64,000 bases of DNA. Source: Deltaproteobacteria bacterium. Its GTDB lineage: Bacteria; Desulfobacterota; GWC2-55-46. Under the pieces are notes generated by a model, which was not told the origin of the DNA, searched no databases, and was given only the letters and a program-made list of their open reading frames with translations. The stretch is taken from the NCBI GenBank assembly GCA_015075075.1, contig JABTVA010000006.1, positions 62,001-126,000 on the forward strand. The letters run 5' to 3'. Positions 9,509 through 18,213 of this stretch are shown here, piece by piece (the first letter of the stretch is position 1; each line of letters begins with the position of its first letter). The translations under genes and the position numbers were made by a program.

Positions 9509-9777
9509 TATCTTATATAGTTGGGTATGTTCGTGAATATCTGGCTCGTGTACTTCACTATCACCTCCATCATCCAGGGCGCGAGCGCAAGGAGGACGAG
9601 GAGGACCGTTATTATCTTGGGCACGAACGACAGCGTCATCTCCTGGATCTGCGTCACCGCCTGGAAGATGCTTATGACGAGGCCCACCGCCATCCCGGCG
9701 AAGAGGACCGGGGCGGATATGAGGAGTATCATTGTTATAGTCTCCTTGCCGATGCCTGTCACGAATTCCGGCGTCAC
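9508..9777 (-). CDS. fliQ: Flagellar export protein FliQ
   Basis: A small inner-membrane export-gate subunit of 89 residues, the normal size. It has two hydrophobic hairpin segments around residues 15-38 and 52-75 joined by the QAVTQIQEMTLSFVPK loop that is characteristic of FliQ. It lies between fliP and fliR in the standard order. Confidence 0.95.
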   Translation of the reverse strand: MTPEFVTGIGKETITMILLISAPVLFAGMAVGLVISIFQAVTQIQEMTLSFVPKIITVLLVLLALAPWMMEVIVKYTSQIFTNIPNYIR

Positions 9778-9787
9778 TCTCTTCCCC

Positions 9788-10558
9788 CTATCCGAAGCTC
9801 TGGACGAGCGAGCCGACGAGCAGGTACCAGCCGTCGACCAGCACGAAGAGCATTAGTTTGAAAGGCATGGAAACCATTACCGGAGGCACCATCATCATGC
9901 CCATGGACATGAGGACGCTCGCCACTATCATGTCTATGGCGAGGAACGGCAGGTAGATGAGGAACCCGATCTGGAACGCGGTCTTCAATTCGCTCGTGAC
10001 GAACGCCGGTATGAGGGCGAGCGTCGGGATATCGTCCTTCGTGCGGGGGGCCTCGGATTTCGAGAGCCTCAAGAAAAGCTCCATGTCCTTTTCCCTGGTG
10101 TTCTTCAGCATGAACTCGCGGAGCGGCTCTATTGAGCCCGTGAAGGCGGCCTCCTGCGAAATGGCGCCCTGCATGTAAGGCCTGAGCGCGTTCTCGTTAA
10201 TCTTCATGAAAGCCGGGGACATTATGAAAAAAGTAAGAAAGAGCGCGAGCCCCACTACGACCTGGTTGGGCGGGGCCTGCTGGACCCCGAGGGCCTGCCT
10301 CAAAAGCGAAAACACGATCACAAGCCTCGTAAACGAGGTCATCATCAATAATATGGCCGGCGCGACCGTAAGGACCGTAAGGAGAAGGACTATCTGGATG
10401 GCGGTGCTCAGCCCCTGCGGCGAGCTTTCCCCGCCTATCGAAAGGTTGACGTTCGGAAGCCCGAGGGCGTCGGCGGCAAACGAAGCGCCGGGCGCAAGAA
10501 GGACGGGCGCGGCAAGCGCTGCGATATAGAATATTTTTTTAAGGGCCCCTGCGGTCAT
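9788..10558 (-). CDS. fliP: Flagellar export protein FliP
   Basis: A core export-gate membrane protein of 256 residues. It begins with a cleavable-type signal sequence (about residues 1-28), as FliP proteins do. It carries the family signatures MMTSFTRLVIVFSLLRQALG near 70-90 and LMSMGMMMVPPVMVSMPFKL near 215-235. It overlaps fliO at the upstream side and is 10 bases from fliQ. Confidence 0.96.
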   Translation of the reverse strand: MTAGALKKIFYIAALAAPVLLAPGASFAADALGLPNVNLSIGGESSPQGLSTAIQIVLLLTVLTVAPAILLMMTSFTRLVIVFSLLRQALGVQQAPPNQVVVGLALFLTFFIMSPAFMKINENALRPYMQGAISQEAAFTGSIEPLREFMLKNTREKDMELFLRLSKSEAPRTKDDIPTLALIPAFVTSELKTAFQIGFLIYLPFLAIDMIVASVLMSMGMMMVPPVMVSMPFKLMLFVLVDGWYLLVGSLVQSFG

Positions 10559-10905
10559 ATGCCCCCCTGCAGGAGCCCGAGGAGCGACCTCTGTTTCCCG
10601 TCCTTGAGCCTCCGGAGGTCCTCAAGCGCGTCCTTTCCCTCTATCTTTGAAAGGAACGTTATGGTTGTCGGCGTAAGCCCCAGGACCAGCATCTCCCCCG
10701 CGACCTCCACTATGGCTATGTTCCTCTTGGGGCCGAGAAAGGCGGATGCGACGACCTTCACGGGCTTCATGGCCGCCCTGGAAGAGGCGCCGCCCCCGGA
10801 GCGCGCGAAACGCTTGAGCGCGTACATGGCGACGCCGAACAGCCCCATGAGGAAAACGAGCGTGAGTATGGATTTTACGAGGAGATACATGTACGATTCC
10901 GTCAT
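10555..10905 (-). CDS. fliO: Flagellar export protein FliO
   Basis: A small bitopic membrane protein of 116 residues that stabilises FliP during export-gate assembly. It has one N-terminal membrane segment (about residues 8-28) and a basic cytoplasmic domain. FliO sequences diverge strongly. The assignment rests on size, topology, the segment GPKRNIAIVEVAGEMLVLGL typical of FliO domains, and position between fliN and fliP with overlaps at both ends. Confidence 0.88.
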   Translation of the reverse strand: MTESYMYLLVKSILTLVFLMGLFGVAMYALKRFARSGGGASSRAAMKPVKVVASAFLGPKRNIAIVEVAGEMLVLGLTPTTITFLSKIEGKDALEDLRRLKDGKQRSLLGLLQGGI

Positions 10906-11321
10906 TTCAGCCTGCTTATCCTCTCGCTCGGGCTTACAATGTCGGTGAGCTTCACGCCGAACTTCTCGTTCACCACGACCGCCTCGCCGCGGGCGATAAG
11001 CCTGCCGTTCACGAGTATTTCCATGGGCTCGCCGGCGAGCTTCTCGAGCTCTATGACCGCGCCCTGGCCGAGCTGAAGGAGGTCCTTCACAAGGAGCCTT
11101 GTCCTCCCTATCTCGACCGATACCGTAAGCGGTATGTCGAGGAGCATGTCCATGTTGGTCACTGCGCCGGAATTCTCGGGCTTAAGGTTCGAGAAGCTCG
11201 CCGGCCTTGCCTCGACCTCGTCCTTTTTCGCCGGTGCCTGGGCCTGCCTGGTCTCCTCGAAGGCCGCGCCCCACTCGTCATTCAGGGAACCGGACTGGAT
11301 ACCTTCTTCGTTCTCTTTCAT
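10902..11321 (-). CDS. fliN: Flagellar motor switch protein FliN
   Basis: A C-ring component that binds CheY-P and export chaperones at the base of the motor. It is 139 residues long with a disordered N-terminal 50 residues. The C-terminal SpoA/FliN domain contains LDIPLTVSVEIGRTRLLVKDL and the PMEILVNGRLIARGEAVVV segment. It follows fliM by 3 bases and overlaps fliO. The assignment is secure. Confidence 0.95.
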   Translation of the reverse strand: MKENEEGIQSGSLNDEWGAAFEETRQAQAPAKKDEVEARPASFSNLKPENSGAVTNMDMLLDIPLTVSVEIGRTRLLVKDLLQLGQGAVIELEKLAGEPMEILVNGRLIARGEAVVVNEKFGVKLTDIVSPSERISRLK

Positions 11322-11324
11322 CGC

Positions 11325-12317
11325 CTAACCCCTTTCTCCTTTTGCCGCGTCCGCGACCTTGAGGGCGTAATTGTTGTCCATGACCCCGGGCCTCGCCAGG
11401 AGCTTGGTCATGCCTTCCACCTCGACCTCCAAAAGGTCCTTTACCTTCCTGTTGAGCTGTATTACGTCCCCGGACCGGAGGCTAAGGAGGTCCGAGAGGC
11501 TTATCTCCGCCCGGCCCATCTCGCCGGAGACCGTGAGCGGCACGTACCCGAACTGCTCCTTCAGGTTGTCGAACCACCTGGCGTCCACTTCGGAGGTGTC
11601 TATCCGCTGCGTGCCGAGGAGCTTGTCCTTTATGGGCTCAATCGTGTTGTAGGGCAGGCAAAGCGTGAAATTGCCGGTATTGGACTCGATCTCCATCCTG
11701 AAGACCGAGAGTATAACGTGCTCGGAGGCGCCCACCACGTTCACGAACTGTGGGTTCATCTCCGTCCTCATGTACTTGAAATCCACGGGATGGACCGCCT
11801 TCCATACGGCCGTCATCTCGTGGAATATGATGTCCACGACCTTCTTTACGACCGCCTGCTCGACGTTCGTGAAGTCCCGCCCCTCTATCCGCGTTTGGAA
11901 CCTGCCGTCCCCGCCGAAGTAGCTGTCGACTATGAGGAAGACCAGGCTCGGGTCGATGGCGAGGACCCCCTGCCCCCTGAACGGGACGAACTGGAACACG
12001 TTGAGGCTCGAGGGGACCTGGAGGTTCCGTACGAAGTCCTCGTACTTGGCCGTCTTCATGCTTTCGGGGCTTATGTCGACCGACTTCCTCATGAGATTGA
12101 AGACCGATGTCCTGAGGGACCTGCTGAACTTCTCGTTAATCATCTCGAGGGTCGGGAGCTTGCCCCGGACCACCTTCTCCTGGTTGGCGAAATCGTACGG
12201 CTTGACGTCGCCTGTATCCGGCCCTTCGACACTTTCCTGCTCGGTCTGTATGTCGCCGTTCGAGAGCCCCCTCAGGAGGGCGTCTACCTCGACCTGTGTG
12301 AGTATCTGCTCTGCCAT
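11325..12317 (-). CDS. fliM: Flagellar motor switch protein FliM
   Basis: The C-ring protein that receives phosphorylated CheY and controls rotation direction. It has 330 residues. The N-terminal LTQVEVDALLRGLSNG segment is the CheY-binding peptide. A middle CheC-like domain follows (EMINEKFSRSLRTSVFNL). The C-terminal SpoA domain includes LSDLLSLRSGDVIQLNRKV. It lies between fliL and fliN. Confidence 0.96.
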   Translation of the reverse strand: MAEQILTQVEVDALLRGLSNGDIQTEQESVEGPDTGDVKPYDFANQEKVVRGKLPTLEMINEKFSRSLRTSVFNLMRKSVDISPESMKTAKYEDFVRNLQVPSSLNVFQFVPFRGQGVLAIDPSLVFLIVDSYFGGDGRFQTRIEGRDFTNVEQAVVKKVVDIIFHEMTAVWKAVHPVDFKYMRTEMNPQFVNVVGASEHVILSVFRMEIESNTGNFTLCLPYNTIEPIKDKLLGTQRIDTSEVDARWFDNLKEQFGYVPLTVSGEMGRAEISLSDLLSLRSGDVIQLNRKVKDLLEVEVEGMTKLLARPGVMDNNYALKVADAAKGERG

Positions 12318-12327
12318 CCGGCGCCCC

Positions 12328-12816
12328 TTACTGGATTACGAACTCGGTGAAATATGCCGTATTCACCTTGCTCTTGGTCAGGTACTGGTTCACCCTCGCG
12401 ACGATCTCGTCGCGCATCTTGTATTTGCCCTCGACGGTGCCTATGTCCGAGTAGCTCTTGCTGCTGAGGAGTATGATCAGGGAGTCCCGTATCTGGGTCG
12501 ACTGGTTGTTGAGCTCGGTAAGCATGGAGCCCGGCGGAAGCTCGAGATTTACGGTGAGCTTGAGGTATCTGGTCCCCGAGTTGTCCTGAAGGTTGACTAT
12601 GAAGGGTTCCAGGACGAATATGGTGCCCTTGGCCTGTTCCGCGGCCTGGCTCTCGGCAACTTGCTTTGCGCCATCCCCCCCTCCCTTTGAGCCTGAGAGG
12701 ACGAGATACGCCCCGGCCGCAGCGGCAAGGAGCACCACAGCGACTATGCCAATCAAGAGGCCTTTTCCCTTCTTCTTTGGGGCTGCCTCTTCCTTCTTAT
12801 CGACTTCCGCCGCCAT
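12328..12816 (-). CDS. fliL: Flagellar basal-body protein FliL
   Basis: FliL surrounds or supports the stator at the inner membrane. The ATG at 12816 (MAAEVDKKEEAAPKKKGKG) follows an AAGGAGG ribosome site by six bases, giving 162 residues. A longer frame upstream has no such site and contains the promoter, so it is not used. There is one membrane segment near residues 20-42 and a periplasmic FliL domain with the strand GTIFVLEPFIVNLQDN. It is the first gene of the fliLMNOPQR-flhBA-flhFG-fliA unit. Confidence 0.94.
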   Translation of the reverse strand: MAAEVDKKEEAAPKKKGKGLLIGIVAVVLLAAAAGAYLVLSGSKGGGDGAKQVAESQAAEQAKGTIFVLEPFIVNLQDNSGTRYLKLTVNLELPPGSMLTELNNQSTQIRDSLIILLSSKSYSDIGTVEGKYKMRDEIVARVNQYLTKSKVNTAYFTEFVIQ

Positions 12817-12883
12817 ACCTGCCTCCTTTAGTTCAAGCGGCCCGGACCGGGCCCTGCTATATAAGTGAATGCCAGGGTTGTTT

Positions 12884-12899
12884 TGCAATACCTGTGCCA
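12884..12899 (-). promoter_or_regulatory. Sigma-54 promoter of the fliL-fliA unit
   Basis: The minus strand reads TGGCAC-AGGTA-TTGCA, an exact -24/-12 sigma-54 match with the GG and GC 10 bases apart. It is about 70 bases upstream of the fliL ATG and downstream of the flgE terminator. It implies control by the NtrC-type regulators encoded further along this locus. Confidence 0.88.
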
Positions 12900-13060
12900 G
12901 CTGCCGGCCGAAGGCCTTGAAATGGGAAGTATCTGGAATATCAGAAGAAAAAGTCGGGTCCAGCTGAGCGGTGGAGAGATGGGAAATACGAAGGTCAACC
13001 GATTGTAGCGGCAAGCGTCATAAAAATGACTGGGGTGCGGCATGGACATGGACAAAAAAG

Positions 13061-13090
13061 AAAGGGCGGCGGACTGAGCCGCCGCCCTTT
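13061..13090 (-). terminator. Rho-independent terminator after flgE
   Basis: A perfect 12-base stem (AAAGGGCGGCGG with CCGCCGCCCTTT) and a 6-base loop are followed, in the minus direction, by a run of six T. It lies 14 bases beyond the flgE stop and ends the fliK-flgD-flgE unit. Confidence 0.9.
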
Positions 13091-13103
13091 TCAGGACCTG
13101 CCG

Positions 13104-14792
13104 TTAACGCTTGAGGTTCACGAGTTCCATAAGGAGCTCATCGGTCGTCGTTATTATCTTGGAGTTGGCCTGAAAGCCGCGCTGGGCGGTTATCATGTTC
13201 ACGAACTCCCTTGCGAGGTCGACGTTCGAGAGCTCGAGGGTCTCGGACTGGACAAGCCCCATCCCCGAGGTCCCGGGCGTGCCGATAAGGGGCTGGCCCG
13301 AGTCGAAGGTCTCGGAGTAGAGGTTCATGCCGGCGCTCGAAAGTGACGTGGGGCTCGGGAAATCGGCCAGGAGCACCTGCGCGAGGTTGAGGGCCCTCCC
13401 GTTCGTGAATATGCCCTGTATGACGCCGTCCTGGTTTATGGCTATCCTCTGAAGCGTTCCCGAAGAATAGCCGTCCTGTATCAGCCTGGACACGCCGGAG
13501 GCGGTAGCGTACTGTGTGGTGCCGTTGGTGCCGGTCCCGCCCTCGGTTATGCTGGTCCCGAAGTCGAAGGCTATGGTCTGCCCGCCGCCTGCCCCGCCGG
13601 TGAAATCAAACCCGGTTGCCGGCGTGCCCCCGGGGTTGCTGACCGAGTAATGGGTATAATCAATGGGGTCTTCGGAGTGGAGCGCGCCGCTCGAATTGAA
13701 GGTGACCCTGCCCTGGGCCTGTATCTCGGTTTCGCCGGTCAGAGACTCGCTCCCGTCAACAACCGCGAACCATTCCCAGGTGTTGCCGGTGCTCCCGAGC
13801 GACTCCTTCCTGAAAAACATGGTAACGGTATGGTCGTTCCCGAGGGAATCGTATACCGTGAGCGGGACGGAGAAGTTGGAGGTGTTCCCGGCGTTCGCGA
13901 GGTCGAAGGCGCCGCCCGCCACGTCTGAGGTATAGCTCGACCCGTCGGCTGCAAGCGGCGCGCCGGGGTTTGCGGTATATCCGAGGAGCGCACCGGCGCT
14001 CGAAGAGACCATGTCGAAATCGAGGGTTCCGGTATTGCCAGCGTCGTTGGCTATGGTGAACATGCCGGTCTGGTTGTCGTAGGAGACGGTATAGGTGTTG
14101 CCGCTTGCGGCGCCCTGGAGGACGGCCCTTATCGCGGCGTTTACCTGGTCCGCGGTCGCGGCGGCGCCGGATATCAGGCCGCCGTCGGTCACGAGGCTCC
14201 GCGTATAGGGGGTGCCGCCTATGTCGAAGGTGATCTCGTCGTTTACGCCGGTAGTGAAGACGAAGCCGGTTATCGGCGCGTTCGAGTCGAGGTTCGCGTT
14301 TAGGAGCGCGCTCGTGGTGGCGCTCGGGGTTATCACCCTGGTCGCAAGCTGTATGTCCGATATCGCGTTCTGGAACGTGCCGGCGGCGTCAGCCATGTAG
14401 CCCTGGAGGCGCATGCCCTCGGGGTTCACGATGAAGCCCTCCTTGTCGGTCGAGAACTGGCCCGCCCTGGTGTAGTACCTCGTGTCCAGCACGGGGTCGT
14501 TGACCATGTAGAAGCCGTTGCCGCTTATGGCGAGGTCGAGGGCGTTCCCCGTGCTCTCGAAGGCGCCCTGCGTGAAGACCTTCTGGATGCTGCTCATGAC
14601 GACTCCGAGGCCTATCTGGTTGGTGCCGCCGCCGCCGGAAAGGGTCTGGCTCAGGACGTCGCCGAATGTGACCCTGCTTCCCTTGAAGCCCACCGTGTTC
14701 ACGTTGGAGATGTTGTTGCCGATTACCGAGAGGTTGGACATGTTCGCGTTTAGGCCGCTTATTCCGGTATAGAGAGCTGACTGCATATTCAC
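13104..14792 (-). CDS. flgE: Flagellar hook protein FlgE
   Basis: The hook subunit joining the rod to the filament, exported through the flagellar apparatus. At 562 residues it is longer than the enteric protein because of a large variable middle region rich in Gly, Thr and Ala. The N-terminal flg_bb_rod motif (SALYTGISGLNANMSNLSVI) and the C-terminal helix (VDLAREFVNMITAQRGFQAN) are both intact. An AAGGAGGAAGT ribosome site precedes the ATG. A strong terminator follows. Confidence 0.95.
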   Translation of the reverse strand: MNMQSALYTGISGLNANMSNLSVIGNNISNVNTVGFKGSRVTFGDVLSQTLSGGGGTNQIGLGVVMSSIQKVFTQGAFESTGNALDLAISGNGFYMVNDPVLDTRYYTRAGQFSTDKEGFIVNPEGMRLQGYMADAAGTFQNAISDIQLATRVITPSATTSALLNANLDSNAPITGFVFTTGVNDEITFDIGGTPYTRSLVTDGGLISGAAATADQVNAAIRAVLQGAASGNTYTVSYDNQTGMFTIANDAGNTGTLDFDMVSSSAGALLGYTANPGAPLAADGSSYTSDVAGGAFDLANAGNTSNFSVPLTVYDSLGNDHTVTMFFRKESLGSTGNTWEWFAVVDGSESLTGETEIQAQGRVTFNSSGALHSEDPIDYTHYSVSNPGGTPATGFDFTGGAGGGQTIAFDFGTSITEGGTGTNGTTQYATASGVSRLIQDGYSSGTLQRIAINQDGVIQGIFTNGRALNLAQVLLADFPSPTSLSSAGMNLYSETFDSGQPLIGTPGTSGMGLVQSETLELSNVDLAREFVNMITAQRGFQANSKIITTTDELLMELVNLKR

Positions 14793-14846
14793 TTCCTCCT
14801 TTGGTTGCCTTAAGTTTTTTCGGCGCCCTTAAGCGCCCGTCCGTCC

Positions 14847-15503
14847 CTAATATATTTCCTTTATGCTGTCCTTTTTGACCGGGGTACCGTTCACGTAGAG
14901 GCTTGCGCCCCCGGCTTCGGAGAGGTTTACACCGGTAACGAAGCCGAGGAGATATCTCGCGGCCCCGATCGCCGAGCCGTTGGAGCCCCTGGCGTTGACC
15001 GAGAAGGCGTACTTCCCGGGAGGGAGCTGCGAGCCGCTGCCGTCGGTGCCGTCCCAGACTATCTCGTGCTCTCCTGCGGGCAGGGGCCCGAGGTCTATTG
15101 TCCTTACCGCCAGGCCGTATTCGTTCTTTATCGTAAGCTGAGTAGAGTTTGACGCGGAGACGAGCTCGAAGCCGATGCCGTGCTCCTGTCCGGCAACGTG
15201 CTCGAACCCGTCCGCCCCCGCCTTTACCATCCTGCCGATGAGCCCGGCGGAGCCCATGTCGCTCAGTGCCCCGAGGCTCCCGGCCATGCCGGTCATGGTT
15301 GAATTGAGGTTCTGTATGCCCTCGAGCGAGCTGAACTGCGCAAGCTGGGCCACGAACTCGGTATTCTCCATCGGGTTAAGCGGGTCCTGGTTCTGGAGCT
15401 GCGTGACAAGAAGCTGAAGGAAAGCGTCCTTGCCCATAGCCTCATCGGCCCCTGTCCTGCTGAGTCCTGTAGCCGAACTGTATACTCCGACATTGGAAAC
15501 CAT
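14847..15503 (-). CDS. flgD: Hook-capping protein FlgD
   Basis: The temporary cap that guides hook assembly and is later lost. It has 218 residues. The conserved N-terminal block GKDAFLQLLVTQLQNQDPLN lies near residues 24-43. The C-terminal half has FlgD Ig-like and Tudor-like segments (PLPAGEHEIVWDGTDGSG). It is in operon with fliK upstream and flgE downstream. Confidence 0.95.
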   Translation of the reverse strand: MVSNVGVYSSATGLSRTGADEAMGKDAFLQLLVTQLQNQDPLNPMENTEFVAQLAQFSSLEGIQNLNSTMTGMAGSLGALSDMGSAGLIGRMVKAGADGFEHVAGQEHGIGFELVSASNSTQLTIKNEYGLAVRTIDLGPLPAGEHEIVWDGTDGSGSQLPPGKYAFSVNARGSNGSAIGAARYLLGFVTGVNLSEAGGASLYVNGTPVKKDSIKEIY

Positions 15504-15516
15504 TCTCTCTCACCTC

Positions 15517-17391
15517 TCAGGCAAAAAGGTCTATTCCGCCGTATGCGGGCCGGCTATTCCTCTGGCTGCTCCCGTCGTAGCCGCTCTTCCGTCCGTTCTT
15601 CCCGTCGTTGCCGCTCCCGTGGGCTTCCTCCCGGCGCTCCTCAAAAAGGCCCTCCCTCCGCTCAGGCAGGACGCCATCGACCCTGGAGCTTACGTTTATC
15701 ACGCACTCGCGGAGCACAAGCCCCTGCTGCGCCAGCGAGTCCTTGAGCATTGAGGAGTTTGCCTCCAGGAGCGCCTTGGCCTCATGGCTCTCGGCAATTA
15801 TCTCGGCCGTTACGGCCCCATTGCTTATGTTGAGCCTTATCGAGAGCTCGCCGAGGCTTTCAGGGTTGAGTTTCATCCTGACCTCGCCCCCACCGTTCCG
15901 GACCGAGATACGGACGACCTCATCGAGCTGCTTCCCAATTTGAGCCGCATATGCCTGGGGCTCGGGCCTGTAAGTCGAGGCTGAATCGACAAGGTTTCTG
16001 AAGGCAGTCCCTGATACCGCCCCGAGAGCCGGCCTTTCTACGTGAGGTTCCGCCTCCGGCTGCTCGCCGCCTCCGTTTTGCGAAAACTCGAACTTCAATA
16101 CGGCCTCGCCGTCATCATCCAGGGAAAACTCATTTGCGCCTTCGGCCTGGAGCGCATGAGCGTCTTCTTCCTGAGGGATGGAATCATCTGAAGCGCGAGG
16201 CTCCGCTGGGGGCACTTTGTTCGCGATATCCTTCTGCGGTCCGTTTTCAACGGCAACCTCGCCGTGCCTGTGGGAGTTACCCTGTAGAGGAGCCATCCCC
16301 GTATTCAGGCTTCCGGTCTTGAGAGAGGGTCCGGGAGCGAGGTCGCCTTCGGCGTCCGGCTCTTTATCTGAAACTTGAATCCCGGGTCCGTCCGCGCTGC
16401 CCGACATATCCTCTTCAGGCACGGTCTTGAGTCCCGTCTTTTCAAGGTCGAGCCCGGCAATCAGGGTATCCGCTACAGGCGCCCTGGATTTTACTGCCTG
16501 CACCCTTTCACCTCTGCCTGAGCCTGCAACGGAATCTGAGCCTGCAGCCGTCCTGGGAGCGGCTGCATTCGCTTCCGCCTTGTTTTCGCCGCGGACTGCC
16601 GGTACCGGCCCTTTCTCGGCTGGATACGTAGCTTTTTCAAAAGGCCCGGCAATCCTTTCGCCTCCTTCTGAAACTACCTGCCTTTCGTCCTCCGAAGGAA
16701 CGGCCCTGTTGCGCCCGATGTTGGCATCGGAAGCAGGCACAGCCGGGCCGGGTACGTTGATATCTATTTTGTAATTGCCGCGACCATCCTGATGAACACT
16801 CGCCATTGCCTCTTCAATATGAGCATCGTTTGCGTCCAGGTCGTTGCCGGCCAAAGTCTCCTTGACTTCATTGACGGCAACCGGACGAGATGCCGGTAAA
16901 GCGGTATATTCCATGCCCCGGGCCTTGAATGCTTTCGGGGAGTCCGCGCCAAAACCCGCGCCTTTGTCTTCAAAATCGCGTGAGCCTTCGTACTGCGCGG
17001 GCTCAAGTAGCTGTATATTCTTTTCTGCCGCCTCGGGCGCAGGCTCGCTGCCCTCAAAAAATTTCGGGGCAATCAAACCGGCCTGTTGCCGGAGGTCCGC
17101 CGGGGCCGCCGTGCCTGCCGTGGCTGCCAGGGTTGCCGGGACTTCATTGAGCACGGACACCTCGTGAGTCTCTTTTCCTGCAACAAGAGCTCCGGCCATG
17201 TTGGTCTCCGGGATCTCCGGGGACTCGGCATGCCATTCTCCGGAGTTATCCGCGAACACCGTCCCGTTACGGTATGCTTCCAGGAGGAGCATGAATTCTC
17301 CTCCGGCGGAAGGAGCCTTTAAGGAGGCTGCTGTCTCCGTGCCCGGCTCGGGTACTGCCGGTCCGGATATCGAAAGAAACGGTATGTTCAC
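15517..17391 (-). CDS. fliK: Flagellar hook-length control protein FliK
   Basis: A secreted ruler that measures the hook and triggers the FlhB switch. I use a GTG at 17391 (VNIPFLSISG), giving 624 residues. The longer TTG start at 17424 is rejected because it lies upstream of the transcription start predicted from the sigma-54 site. The first 480 residues are Ala/Pro/Glu-rich and low in complexity, as in FliK proteins. The conserved C-terminal core is VRMKLNPESLGELSIRLNIS near residue 530, followed by ALLEANSSMLKDSLAQQGL. The glycine-rich end is usual for the family. The region differs in base composition style because it is disordered, not because of transfer. Confidence 0.88.
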   Translation of the reverse strand: MNIPFLSISGPAVPEPGTETAASLKAPSAGGEFMLLLEAYRNGTVFADNSGEWHAESPEIPETNMAGALVAGKETHEVSVLNEVPATLAATAGTAAPADLRQQAGLIAPKFFEGSEPAPEAAEKNIQLLEPAQYEGSRDFEDKGAGFGADSPKAFKARGMEYTALPASRPVAVNEVKETLAGNDLDANDAHIEEAMASVHQDGRGNYKIDINVPGPAVPASDANIGRNRAVPSEDERQVVSEGGERIAGPFEKATYPAEKGPVPAVRGENKAEANAAAPRTAAGSDSVAGSGRGERVQAVKSRAPVADTLIAGLDLEKTGLKTVPEEDMSGSADGPGIQVSDKEPDAEGDLAPGPSLKTGSLNTGMAPLQGNSHRHGEVAVENGPQKDIANKVPPAEPRASDDSIPQEEDAHALQAEGANEFSLDDDGEAVLKFEFSQNGGGEQPEAEPHVERPALGAVSGTAFRNLVDSASTYRPEPQAYAAQIGKQLDEVVRISVRNGGGEVRMKLNPESLGELSIRLNISNGAVTAEIIAESHEAKALLEANSSMLKDSLAQQGLVLRECVINVSSRVDGVLPERREGLFEERREEAHGSGNDGKNGRKSGYDGSSQRNSRPAYGGIDLFA

Positions 17392-17427
17392 TTGCCCTGC
17401 CTTTCGTGTCGGTCGCAAAAGCAATAT

Positions 17428-17443
17428 AGCAACCCGCGTGCCA
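17428..17443 (-). promoter_or_regulatory. Sigma-54 promoter of fliK-flgD-flgE
   Basis: The minus strand reads TGGCAC-GCGGG-TTGCT, a consensus -24/-12 element. Transcription should begin near 17416, about 25 bases before the GTG start of fliK. This rules out the TTG codon at 17424 as the start. Confidence 0.87.
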
Positions 17444-17610
17444 AACAGAATGGATATTCAAATGGCTTGTTTTTGCGTATAAAAAGGAGGAGCGAGACCG
17501 GAGGAGCGTGGAAGGGTTTATCCTGGATAGGAATCTTTTTCCCCACACAACGGGCAGCTTTTTCCGCTGGCCGGTTTTTCCGCAGGCCAGACGGGGCCAG
17601 CATAAAAAAA

Positions 17611-17629
17611 GGGGCGGCTTAGCCGCCCC
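17611..17629 (-). terminator. Rho-independent terminator of the flgB-to-motE unit
   Basis: An eight-base perfect stem (GGGGCGGC with GCCGCCCC) and a three-base loop are followed by seven T in the minus direction. It lies about 45 bases after the stop of the last gene of the unit. Confidence 0.9.
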
Positions 17630-17652
17630 GTTCAATGTAACACGTTTCTGTC

Positions 17653-17670
17653 AACCTCTAAAAAGAGGTT
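17653..17670 (-). repeat. Short palindrome resembling the joined ends of the 3'-end element
   Basis: AACCTCT-AAAA-AGAGGTT lies four bases beyond the stop codon of the motE-like gene. It resembles the two outer arms of the four larger 3'-end elements (CCTCTAAAATTG and its complement), without the middle. It could be a remnant, or simply a small independent hairpin. Confidence 0.4.
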
Positions 17671-17673
17671 GCC

Positions 17674-18213
17674 TCATTTATTGGCCCTGAACATCCTGCT
17701 CAACTCCACGGCCTTGTCAACGCTTACGAACTCCAGGAGCTTCGCAGCCTTCTTCTCGTTCATCGAGGAAAGTATCATCACCGCCATGTCCTTGTCGAGC
17801 CCCTCGAGCCTCGGCGCTGCCTCCTCGGGGTTCATCGTCTCGTATATCTTTACGATCCGCCTTACCTTTTCCTTGCGGGCCTCTTCTATCTTCCTGACCA
17901 TCGCCTCGATATCCTGGTGGACCTTCCTGAGCTCTGTAGAGCGGGCCTCCATGTCGGCCTTTATCGCCTCGAGCCTGGCCTCCTTTGCCCTTAGGGCCTC
18001 CTCCCGCGCTTCGAGCTCCTTTTCCTTCCTGTTTATCGCCGCTATTAGCGACCTTTCGGGCGCGGTCACGAAGGGCTCCGGCTGCCCGGGCGGCCTGGCA
18101 TCCAGAGGCTGGCTCGCGAGCACCGGCGAGGCGATGGCCCCGTACCAGCCGAATATGAGGGCAAAGGCCGCGAACACACCGGCGAGCATTGGCACAAGCA
18201 CCCTATTTTTCAT
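17674..18213 (-). CDS. MotE-like flagellar protein (coiled coil plus MgtE-N-like domain)
   Basis: A 179-residue membrane-anchored protein. Residues 1-25 form one hydrophobic segment. Residues 60-125 form a long charged coiled coil (KEKELEAREEALRAKEARLE). The C-terminal part (YETMNPEEAAPRLEGLDKDMAVMILSSM) matches the MgtE-N-like helical module seen in MotE. MotE-type proteins help stator assembly or act as chaperones in flagellar operons. It overlaps fliJ by 11 bases and is the last gene before the terminator. The domain layout is clear; its exact role is inferred. Confidence 0.8.
   Translation of the reverse strand: MKNRVLVPMLAGVFAAFALIFGWYGAIASPVLASQPLDARPPGQPEPFVTAPERSLIAAINRKEKELEAREEALRAKEARLEAIKADMEARSTELRKVHQDIEAMVRKIEEARKEKVRRIVKIYETMNPEEAAPRLEGLDKDMAVMILSSMNEKKAAKLLEFVSVDKAVELSRMFRANK

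Noticed and set aside
12817-13014. Longer FliL start at 13014
   Set aside because: The extension spans the sigma-54 promoter and has no ribosome site; MAAEVDKK follows AAGGAGG.
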